Positions 1 through 7,354 of a stretch of 64,000 bases of DNA are shown here, in pieces. A program made the position numbers and the translations under genes. The stretch covers positions 1 to 64,000 of the forward strand of contig JAJQHY010000055.1 in the NCBI GenBank assembly GCA_021199495.1. Reading direction: 5' to 3'. Under the pieces are notes generated by a model, which ran no database searches, was not told the DNA's origin, and was given only the letters and a program-made list of their open reading frames with translations. The first letter of the stretch is position 1; each line of letters opens with the position of its first letter. This stretch comes from Lachnospiraceae bacterium. Its GTDB lineage: Bacteria; Bacillota; Clostridia; Lachnospirales; Lachnospiraceae.

Positions 1-547
1 ATGCCATATAAACCCGGATGACCGTATCCGGTTCAGGAGAGACTGTCAGGACAGCATTGTCCGTGTAGCTTTCCTGCTGGAAGGAAATCAGATTATAAGC
101 GTTCCCCTCCATAAGCGGCAGCCAGTAGACGATAAATTCATTGGCCTCCTCTCTGTTAAGCCCCAGCTTAACAAGCGCCGTCTCCAGAAATGCCGCCGTC
201 TCTCCGCCCGCCACACAGAAGCCTCGCGAAAAGTCAGGCTCAAAATCATTGATGCCTTCCCAATAAAGATATCGGTAAATCTGTCCCTCACTGTCCTTAA
301 GCGTCCCGTCCGGCTCAGCCGTCACCGTCCAGCCATCCTCATACACTGGATACGTGCAGGTCAGTGTTCCGTTGAAATCCAGCTGCACATTTACCTCAGT
401 GGTCTCCTCCGGATAGAGGTAAATCACAGGCTTAGCAGAAGTATCTCCGCCTCCTGAACCGACATCTCTTCCAAAGGGTGTACATCCTGTCAACGCCAGC
501 GTACAGGCCGCCAGCACGACTATTCCTCTCATCAATCCTTTCTTCAT
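1..547 (-). CDS. Secreted lipoprotein, partial (3' end outside window)
   Basis: The reading frame starts at an ATG at 547 behind a GAGGAGG ribosome binding site and runs off the left edge of the window, so only about 182 residues are visible. The N-terminus has a short positive stretch, a hydrophobic core and the lipobox LTGC, which predicts a lipid-anchored protein on the outer face of the membrane. A short Gly/Ser/Asp linker follows, then the segment KPVIYLYPEE, a motif I associate with a family of clostridial surface lipoproteins of unknown function. No enzymatic motif is visible in the part present. Membrane anchoring is well supported; function is unknown. Confidence 0.8.
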   Translation of the reverse strand, partial: MKKGLMRGIVVLAACTLALTGCTPFGRDVGSGGGDTSAKPVIYLYPEETTEVNVQLDFNGTLTCTYPVYEDGWTVTAEPDGTLKDSEGQIYRYLYWEGINDFEPDFSRGFCVAGGETAAFLETALVKLGLNREEANEFIVYWLPLMEGNAYNLISFQQESYTDNAVLTVSPEPDTVIRVYMA

Positions 548-784
548 CTCCCTGTTCCTCCTCATTTTTGATTGTCAGAAGCGCTTATCTTTGCGCATAT
601 GCCGCGAATTCCAGTCTGCAATTACCTGCAAAGCGGACATCACGGTGCGACAATGGATGCATCTCATTATAAAAGACGAAGATTTTTTTACTTTGTTACA
701 GCATGATGAAATCATTTGGGTCGATATATCCACAGCTTCCTTCTATCCTTTGTGCTATGATTTCCACAAAATCTATTTTTGCTC

Positions 785-813
785 TTGACTTGAGGGGATA
801 TTTCCCCTATATT
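785..813 (+). promoter_or_regulatory. Promoter with palindromic operator, toxin-antitoxin locus
   Basis: A -35 box TTGACT (785-790) and a -10 box TATATT (808-813) are separated by exactly 17 bases. The spacer holds a 6-bp-arm inverted repeat, AGGGGA-TATT-TCCCCT (793-808), which reaches the first base of the -10 box. An operator in this position is the usual arrangement for autorepression by an antitoxin of the Xre type. Transcription would begin near 820, only about 13 bases before the toxin start codon at 833. Confidence 0.7.
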
Positions 814-832
814 GATGAAAGGAACATCTCGA

Positions 833-1096
833 ATGGAAGATTTTCAAATTGAATTCTACCGTACTGAACATGGAAATTGTCCTGTTGAAGATTTTCTCGA
901 TCAGCTGGATGATAAAATGCTGACCAAAGTGCTGAGAATGATCTCACTTTTAAAGAATTACGGAAATGAATTACGCGAACCATTATGCAGAAAGGAGAAC
1001 CACTCATGGATGATTTTACAAAATATCTCAACAAGAAACTTAAAAACCCTGATTTTAAAAAAGAATGGGATGCCTCTGAGCCGGAATATAACCTGA
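833..1096 (+). pseudogene. HigB/RelE-type toxin (Gp49-like), C-terminally truncated
   Basis: The first 50 or so residues (MEDFQIEFYRTEHGNCPVED, then a helical stretch ending GNELREPL) match the start of phage-derived Gp49/HigB-like mRNA interferase toxins, which are normally about 110-120 residues. After REPL the similarity stops and the frame runs straight into the ribosome binding site and coding region of the antitoxin in another frame. The beta-sheet core and C-terminal catalytic residues expected in the family are missing, which fits a deletion of about 50-60 codons with a junction near 980. The ATG at 833 is preferred over one at 812 because it has AAAGGA nine bases upstream and because 812 lies inside the -10 box. 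Probably inactive. Confidence 0.65.
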
Positions 1097-1293
1097 TGGC
1101 TGCCCTCGTTGAAGCGCGAAAAGCACAGCACCTTACGCAGAAGCAGCTGGCAGAGCGCACCGGCATTGACCAGTCTGACATCAGCAAAATTGAAAAAGGA
1201 AATGCCAACCCAGCCCTGTCGACCTTAAAGCGTCTGGCCGATGGGCTGGATATGGTATTAAAGCTGGAACTGGTTCCGAAGCAATCCTCATAA
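1006..1293 (+). CDS. HigA-type antitoxin, XRE-family regulator
   Basis: This 95-residue protein has a helix-turn-helix of the XRE/Cro type over roughly residues 30-85 (LTQKQLAERTGIDQSDISKI followed by EKGNANPALSTLKRLADGL). The N-terminal segment MDDFTKYLNKKLKNPDFKKE resembles the lead-in of HigA antitoxins paired with Gp49-like toxins. ATG 1006 is chosen over 985 because AAAGGAG lies 8-10 bases before it. Its likely role is to bind and neutralise the toxin and to repress the promoter at 785-813. Because the toxin gene looks truncated, it may now be an orphan repressor. Family assignment is strong; its present role is inferred. Confidence 0.85.
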   Translation: MDDFTKYLNKKLKNPDFKKEWDASEPEYNLMAALVEARKAQHLTQKQLAERTGIDQSDISKIEKGNANPALSTLKRLADGLDMVLKLELVPKQSS

Positions 1294-1303
1294 GCTTCAG
1301 GAA

Positions 1304-2971
1304 TTACTCCACCTTAATTCCGGTGTACACCCCATTCGTTTCCTCCTCCACATAATACGTGATCGTGACCCGGTCGCCCACGTCAAAAATCACCGCGTCC
1401 TGGTCATCCGCCGCAGAGACGGCATAATATACGTCGCTCCCTAACTGGAAATAGAAAATCGTGTTGCCGTCCACGACCACCGTGTGGATTTCCGTAATCT
1501 TCCCCGTAACGATATCCGTTCCGGCGATGTCCGCCGCCTCAAGAGGATCTGTTACCTTCACCCCGTTTTCCACCAGTAACGCCTCATAATTGGCCTGGCA
1601 CTCGGCCACCGAGCTGCCTGTCGCGGTGATCTGGTAATCCTTCACATTAACCATCGCGTACATCTTGACCAATTGCGCGGAATCCTTCAACGACATGAAA
1701 TAGGTCGGTTCCTCTGAAATATTGAGTAAAATCGGGAAAGTCGCCTCATACCCCAGGTGCTGCACCGCGCCCTCCGCGGAGGACATCGCGGAATACTCCG
1801 TCGCGCCTGAAATGCTGTAGTACCGCGCCTCCTTCGTCCGCTGATTCACCAGAATAAAGCCCACGTTGGACTCATCATTGCCCGCGGAGGTCACACCTGT
1901 GTAAAGGTAAACGTCATCATTCATCGCGATGTAATTATAGCCGTCTGAAGTCGTCGTCACGCCCTTCTGCCCCAGCCAGGAATTGATCCAGCCGTTAACG
2001 AGCGTACCGTGATAATTGTACTGTGCCACCAGCTGATCTGCCGAGTAAACACGGTCTACCCAGGTCGGCACCTCCTCATAATAGGTGCTCTCGCCCGTGA
2101 TTGCGTTGACCAGAACCGCGCCCTGCGTGTCCTCGCCGCCGAAGAGACCGATCGTATGCACCGTGCGCGAGCAGACCCACCACGGCGTTCCGTCCTCATC
2201 GATCTCAAAATTCACATCGCCGAACATCATGGTGGGATAACGGAACCGCAGGAGCCGATACAAATTCCGCCCGAAATGCTCGCAGGTCGAATATTTCATT
2301 CCTTCCTCCAGCTGCACCAGATCCGCCTCCTGCGTCACCATATTGACGATAATGTAGCCCGGCAGGCCATCAGCACGGTTATTGAACCACTTGATCAGAT
2401 TGCCGTAAAGCAGCGGCGCCACACGCACCGGATTATTCTGATAATTGATCTGCGAATATTCGTAGTCCGACACCTCGAACTGCGAAACCAGGTTACTGTC
2501 GGTGCTGCTTAAGCTGCCAAGAGCCCTGCTGCCGAGCTGCACACTGGAATCTTTATCCAGCATCGGGATTTTATCATACGAAATCTCGGCGACCTCTTCG
2601 GTAAAGTCACCTGTCTGCACATCCAGCAGGTTGTAATACGCCTCCGCGTGAAAAATTTCAGACGAATAAACCGCGCCAACAACTGCCGCCAGGCACAGCA
2701 CACCAAGTAAAATCAGTGACACCTTACAGTGTGCAAAAATCGTCCTGCCCATAAAAATGACATTGCCGCCTGCATACATACGCACACCGGATGTCAGTAG
2801 TGTGACAAAGGTATAGAATAACACCAGCATAATCAGAAAGGCCCAGAAATCAGGCGCCTTTAAATTGATCGCGGGCAGCATTACATAGAAATAAATGCCT
2901 CCGAAAATGGCCGTCAGAATCAGGCGCGCAGGCAAACCTGAGAAGACCGCCGCTTTTTTGTTTTGTTTCAT
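1304..2971 (-). CDS. Conserved membrane protein with large extracytoplasmic domain
   Basis: This 555-residue protein begins with MKQNKKAAVF and has three strongly hydrophobic segments at about residues 12-32, 40-62 and 82-103. They are followed by some 450 soluble residues without further membrane spans. The soluble part is rich in Tyr, Asp and Thr, with alternating hydrophobic residues that suggest beta structure. The last 80 residues (around TDIVTGKITEIHTVVVDGNT and GDRVTITYY) look like a small OB-like barrel. No catalytic motif was recognised. It lies between the toxin-antitoxin remnant and a divergent AraC regulator, with no clear operon partner. I do not recognise a named family. Confidence 0.75.
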   Translation of the reverse strand: MKQNKKAAVFSGLPARLILTAIFGGIYFYVMLPAINLKAPDFWAFLIMLVLFYTFVTLLTSGVRMYAGGNVIFMGRTIFAHCKVSLILLGVLCLAAVVGAVYSSEIFHAEAYYNLLDVQTGDFTEEVAEISYDKIPMLDKDSSVQLGSRALGSLSSTDSNLVSQFEVSDYEYSQINYQNNPVRVAPLLYGNLIKWFNNRADGLPGYIIVNMVTQEADLVQLEEGMKYSTCEHFGRNLYRLLRFRYPTMMFGDVNFEIDEDGTPWWVCSRTVHTIGLFGGEDTQGAVLVNAITGESTYYEEVPTWVDRVYSADQLVAQYNYHGTLVNGWINSWLGQKGVTTTSDGYNYIAMNDDVYLYTGVTSAGNDESNVGFILVNQRTKEARYYSISGATEYSAMSSAEGAVQHLGYEATFPILLNISEEPTYFMSLKDSAQLVKMYAMVNVKDYQITATGSSVAECQANYEALLVENGVKVTDPLEAADIAGTDIVTGKITEIHTVVVDGNTIFYFQLGSDVYYAVSAADDQDAVIFDVGDRVTITYYVEEETNGVYTGIKVE

Positions 2972-3259
2972 ATGCTTCCTCCCTTACGCTTAAAGATTTC
3001 AATTTTATTATGAAAAAGAAGCCTGTCAGTGTCAAGTAAATTCAGAAAAGCAGGTTCCTTAAAATATCATAAGCAAAGGACACCCATGATCCAATGCGCC
3101 GATACACTTATACGCATGATTTTCTGAAGAACCGCTATTGCAATCCGCAGCTCAAAAGTATTATGATAAAGCTATCAGGAAATAATGAATTTACGGCAGA
3201 AGATCAGCCTTACCGGACAAGCATACTGACATCTCATCCTCTGCGCAAAGGAGAAAGCT
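2972..3259. other. Divergent intergenic region, no confident element
   Basis: These 288 bases separate the membrane protein from the AraC regulator gene, which are transcribed away from each other, so both promoters should lie here. I found no clean -35/-10 pair, no strong inverted repeat and no credible small gene. The ribosome binding site GCAAAGGAG for the regulator lies at its right end. Confidence 0.4.
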
Positions 3260-4477
3260 ATGATCAGCAATCTGGACGATTTTTGTCGTATGTTTTACAA
3301 CGCAACCGGAACCCCCATCGGCCATTACACACTATCGAGCGGAGAAGGGAAATATTTCCCGGACATTTTAAATAACGAGTCCATCTTCAGCAGAAAGCTC
3401 CCGGCATTTATCAGTTTCCCGGATAATCCGGACTGTGTGATTACCGATTCCTTCGGATATATGGGATGCGTGAAATCCGAAACTGAGGATTACCTCATGA
3501 TGGTCGGACCTGTTTACAGCACGCCGCTGTCAGATTTTACGCTTCGGAATTTCATGAAGGAGTGGGCCATAGACCCGCAGTACAAAGAAGACGTGTCCGG
3601 GTTTCTGCACGCCACGCCCATCGTGTCTTACAACCGGTTCCTGCAGACGCTCAGCTTTCTCTTTTTATGTATCAACGATAAAAGCATTGATATTTATGAA
3701 CATTTTGAATTTGATGCGAACGCCGCCGCGACCATTCAGGAGCTGTCTCATCAGCACACAGAACAGGTATACGAATCAAAAGAAAGCCAGCAGTATCACA
3801 ACACCTGGAATTTTGAGCGCAGAATGCTTCAGTTTATTCAGGATGGCGATGCAGAACGGCTGAACGCCCTGCTTCAGTCCACTTCCTCTGAATTAACAGA
3901 AGGGATTGTAGCCGATAATGCGCTGCGCCAGAGAAAAAACATCCTGATCTCCAGCATCGCTTTGGTCACCAGGGCCGCAATCGCGGGCGGCATGGATATG
4001 GAGCAGGCCTACCAGCTTTCCGATATCTATATCCGGGAATGTGAGCGCAGTCAGAGCATCCCTTATATCTCCAATCTGGAGTACTCCATGCTGATCGATT
4101 TTGCAAAGAGGGTTTCCGAAACCAAAATTCCGGAAGGTATGTCGCGGGAGGTCTTTGACTGCGTCCAGTACATCACGCACCACATCAACGAGCCCATTCA
4201 GGTCAGCGACATCGCAGACTATATTGGAAAAAGCCGCTCCTATCTCTCCGGCAGGTTCAAAAAGGAACTCGGATTTGATATCAGCAGCTTTATCATGCGG
4301 TGCAAGCTGGAGGAGGCAAAGAGCCTGCTGACCTACTCAGACAAATCCTTAAGTGAAATCAGCTGCTATCTCTGCTTCTCCAGCCAGTCCTATTTTCAGA
4401 ACGTATTTAAGAAAAAGTACGGCATGACGCCCAGGCAGTACCGGGAAAAAACGACACAGCTTAAGTCAGGCCGATAA
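3260..4477 (+). CDS. AraC-family transcriptional regulator (copy 1)
   Basis: This is a 405-residue regulator. The C-terminal 100 residues hold the two helix-turn-helix motifs of the AraC/XylS family: the first around IQVSDIADYIGKSRSYLSGR, the second around LSEISCYLCFSSQSYFQNVF followed by the signature KKYGMTPRQYR. The N-terminal ~290 residues are a sensor region that resembles the second regulator at 20489, including a shared ALRQRKN/TLRQQKN segment before the DNA-binding part, so the two are paralogues. It is transcribed toward the GH78 gene and the two 3' ends overlap by 12 bases. It probably senses a plant glycoside or its sugar and controls the neighbouring hydrolase genes; the ligand is unknown. 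Confidence 0.88.
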   Translation: MISNLDDFCRMFYNATGTPIGHYTLSSGEGKYFPDILNNESIFSRKLPAFISFPDNPDCVITDSFGYMGCVKSETEDYLMMVGPVYSTPLSDFTLRNFMKEWAIDPQYKEDVSGFLHATPIVSYNRFLQTLSFLFLCINDKSIDIYEHFEFDANAAATIQELSHQHTEQVYESKESQQYHNTWNFERRMLQFIQDGDAERLNALLQSTSSELTEGIVADNALRQRKNILISSIALVTRAAIAGGMDMEQAYQLSDIYIRECERSQSIPYISNLEYSMLIDFAKRVSETKIPEGMSREVFDCVQYITHHINEPIQVSDIADYIGKSRSYLSGRFKKELGFDISSFIMRCKLEEAKSLLTYSDKSLSEISCYLCFSSQSYFQNVFKKKYGMTPRQYREKTTQLKSGR

Positions 4478-7225
4478 GTCAAACTTTCCGCTGCCGAGCA
4501 CTTTTTCCTCCCCATTCGGCAGGCGCAGCAGCACATCCGTGTTGGCCGGAACGCTGCCTGAAATATGAATGAATCCGTCCTTTTTCTCCCAGCGCATTTC
4601 AATTCTGCCTCTTGCACTGTCGTAAGAGCCTTCCGCATGCGTAAGCGGCACGTCATATTCCGGCGCGAACACGATATGATCATAGCCAATACCCGCATTC
4701 TGTATACCCAGAATTCTGCGGTACATGAAATCACCGATGCAGCCGAACGCGTAATGATTGAAAGAGCAGTTGTTCAGTTCGCCGTCCGTACGGACCGCGT
4801 CCCAGTTCTCCCAGATCGTAGTGGCGCCCTGCTCTACCTCATAGAGCCATGACGGACACTTCGTCTGGAAGAGTACCTTCCACGCGGTGTCCTGGTAACC
4901 GTAATCACACAGCACATCCATTAAATGCGGGGTGGACATAAAGCCCGTGTCCAGGCAGCAGCCGTTATTCCCAATCAGTTCATTGAGCCTTGCCGCGAAT
5001 GCCTTTGCCGTCTGATCGGATACCATATGATATTTCAACGCGAGAATATAATTCCCCTGCATCTCCTGGCCAAGCTTGAAATCCGGCGTCACATATTCTT
5101 CCTCAAACGCCTCGCGGACGCGCTTCGCGTATGCCTGGTACTTTTCGGCATTTTCCGGATATCCCAAAACCTCAGAAATCTCCGCATACAGATCCGCAAT
5201 GTGTGCCAGCAAAGCAGTATCCGCATAGTTCATGGTCAGAAAAGCGGACATCGGACCGTCTGTGAAGCCCTGCTCATTGACCACGCTGGGAATAATCCAG
5301 TCGCCGAAATGGAAGCCGGAGTTGATCAGATAATGCTGGTTGTCCAGATGCCTGCCTTCCAGATTCTCATATTTAGAAGGGTCAAAACCCATTGTCGTAT
5401 ATGGATTCGGCAAATCATACGCCGCCTGCTCCATCGCGCCCAGCCATTTCCCCATGGCCTCGTAGTTGTCAGCCAGAACGGACTTGTCACCATACAGCTG
5501 ATAGAGCTGCCACGGAAGCGTCAGAATGACGTCGCCCCACCCAAGCGAGCCGGCGCCCGCCTGTGAGACATAGCTCTTAATCAGCGGCACCGTGTTCTGC
5601 ACCTGACCGTTTTCCAACTGTTCCGCGCGGATGCTGCTTAACCAGCTTTTGTAGAACGCGGTCATCTCCTGATTGAACAGTGCCGTCGCACCATAGACCA
5701 CCACATCGCCTGTCCACCCGGCCTTTTCTCTTGTCGGGCAGTCCGTCGGAATCGTGATGTTGTTGGACCGCTGGCTCCAGTAAATATTGCTTTGCAGCTG
5801 ATTGATCTTCTCATCCGAACAGTGGAAGGCACCTGTCACACGGTTGTCCGAGCTGATGGCAAGCATGGTAAACTGCTCTTTTGTCCAGTCCGCGCCGCCG
5901 GTCACACGCACATAACGGAACCCATGGTAGGTAAATTTCGGCTGATAGATTTCCTCACCGCCGCCCTTACAGATATACGTATCCTTCTGACCTCTGTAGG
6001 AATCCGCGAAAATATAAAAGAAGTTTCCATCCTTATCAAGGCACTCTCCGTGCTCAAAGCTGATGCGTTCCCCGGCATTGCCCTTGATCGCCACGCGGAT
6101 CACACCGGCCAGGTTCTGCCCGAAGTCTACGACCGTCTCCCCTTTGGGCGTGATCCATACCCTCTGAGCCGGGATTTCTTTGATAATCTTTGCCTGCGGA
6201 TATTCCTGCGCCTCAAGCGTGTCATCCGGCGCATCCTTCACGAATACCGGATTCCAGCCTTTCTCCTCATAGGAATTAAGAGACGGATCCCCATCCTCCA
6301 TTCCCGCATCATATACCTCGCCCAGGTACAGATCCGCCGACCGGACAGGACCGTCATAGCTGTAATCCCAGCTCTGATCACTGGTGATGACTTCCTGCTC
6401 CCCGTTCTCATACCAGATACTCATCTGCAATAAAAGACCCGGGACCTCGCCGTACTCACAGCCGCGGCCAATCGCGATCTTGCCCTTGTACCAGCCGTCC
6501 GCAACCGTGACGGAAATCGCGTTTTCACTCTCCAGCAGGTCCTCGATTTCATATACCTGGTACAGAATGCGCTTGTCATAGGTGGTAAAGCCCGGATTCA
6601 GAACGCTTTCCGTTACATCCTGTCCGTTGATTTTCACATCATAAATACCGTGTGCCGTCACATACAGCCTGGCCTTTCTGACCTTCTCTTTGCAGGAAAA
6701 GGTTTTGCGCAGGCGCACCGCCGGGTCGTAAGGCTCAAGAGGAAGCGCTTCCATAATATCCGTTTCCAGCTTCATCTCAACCTGCTCGCCGCGCATCATA
6801 GCGTCTATCATATCCTGCCATTCCCTGTAAGCCAGCTTGAGCGGATTGACTTCCAGCTGAGGAAGCGGTTTCGGCTCAATCCATTTCGCGCTCCACTCGT
6901 CCGCAGCAAAAAACACGGTCTCAAAGCTGCATTTTTCGCTGGTCGCGCACTCGCCCTGGTTGTCCCATACGGTAATCGTAAATTCATATCCGGAGCAGGA
7001 CTGAAGTGCCTTGCCCTCATACACGATGCCAATGGTCTCTGAAGATTCCCTCACACCGCTGTCCCAGACCATACTACCGTCTTCGTCCGTAACAAGGATC
7101 TGATATTTCGTCTGGCGTACATTCTCCTGATCGGAGGTGATGATCCAGGAAAATGCGGGCTTTCTCACCGTGACTGCAATCGGATTTATCATGTTTTCAC
7201 AGGTAATCTGTTCAATTTTTAACAT
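4466..7225 (-). CDS. Alpha-L-rhamnosidase, GH78 (copy 1)
   Basis: This 919-residue protein has the layout of bacterial GH78 enzymes: an N-terminal Ig-like domain, carbohydrate-binding-like beta domains (residues ~140-440), an (alpha/alpha)6 catalytic barrel (~450-800) and a C-terminal beta domain. The barrel carries the family motif DCPTREKAGWTGD near residue 495, with the general acid Glu, and GATTIWENWD near 798, which supplies a second catalytic Glu. It hydrolyses terminal alpha-L-rhamnose from plant glycosides or rhamnogalacturonan pieces. There is no signal peptide, so it acts in the cytoplasm on imported substrates. It lies downstream of a GH3 gene on the same strand, across a repeat array. 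A start behind AAGGAAA is well placed. Confidence 0.93.
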   Translation of the reverse strand: MLKIEQITCENMINPIAVTVRKPAFSWIITSDQENVRQTKYQILVTDEDGSMVWDSGVRESSETIGIVYEGKALQSCSGYEFTITVWDNQGECATSEKCSFETVFFAADEWSAKWIEPKPLPQLEVNPLKLAYREWQDMIDAMMRGEQVEMKLETDIMEALPLEPYDPAVRLRKTFSCKEKVRKARLYVTAHGIYDVKINGQDVTESVLNPGFTTYDKRILYQVYEIEDLLESENAISVTVADGWYKGKIAIGRGCEYGEVPGLLLQMSIWYENGEQEVITSDQSWDYSYDGPVRSADLYLGEVYDAGMEDGDPSLNSYEEKGWNPVFVKDAPDDTLEAQEYPQAKIIKEIPAQRVWITPKGETVVDFGQNLAGVIRVAIKGNAGERISFEHGECLDKDGNFFYIFADSYRGQKDTYICKGGGEEIYQPKFTYHGFRYVRVTGGADWTKEQFTMLAISSDNRVTGAFHCSDEKINQLQSNIYWSQRSNNITIPTDCPTREKAGWTGDVVVYGATALFNQEMTAFYKSWLSSIRAEQLENGQVQNTVPLIKSYVSQAGAGSLGWGDVILTLPWQLYQLYGDKSVLADNYEAMGKWLGAMEQAAYDLPNPYTTMGFDPSKYENLEGRHLDNQHYLINSGFHFGDWIIPSVVNEQGFTDGPMSAFLTMNYADTALLAHIADLYAEISEVLGYPENAEKYQAYAKRVREAFEEEYVTPDFKLGQEMQGNYILALKYHMVSDQTAKAFAARLNELIGNNGCCLDTGFMSTPHLMDVLCDYGYQDTAWKVLFQTKCPSWLYEVEQGATTIWENWDAVRTDGELNNCSFNHYAFGCIGDFMYRRILGIQNAGIGYDHIVFAPEYDVPLTHAEGSYDSARGRIEMRWEKKDGFIHISGSVPANTDVLLRLPNGEEKVLGSGKFDLSA

Positions 7226-7246
7226 GTCGTTTTCCTTCTTTTCGTT

Positions 7247-7354
7247 GTTTCAATGCTTTCTGCTGATCCAATGCTCTGCATGGCTTCATAGCTCTCTATT
7301 GTTTCACAGCCTTCTGTCGCTTCCATGCTCTCTACTGATTCAACGCCGCCAGCA
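7247..7354. repeat. Degenerate 18-bp tandem repeat, about six copies
   Basis: Six consecutive 18-bp units (7247, 7265, 7283, 7301, 7319, 7337) share a pattern close to GYTTCAATGCTCTCTACT on the plus strand; odd and even units are more alike, giving a 36-bp higher period. The array fills the gap between the GH3 stop codon and the GH78 start and runs a few bases into the GH3 coding end. On the minus strand one frame through it is open and would read xESxEx hexapeptides. Confidence 0.6.

Noticed and set aside
4925-6433. Two plus-strand frames of 213 codons each
   Set aside because: They are shadows of the GH78 gene on the other strand.
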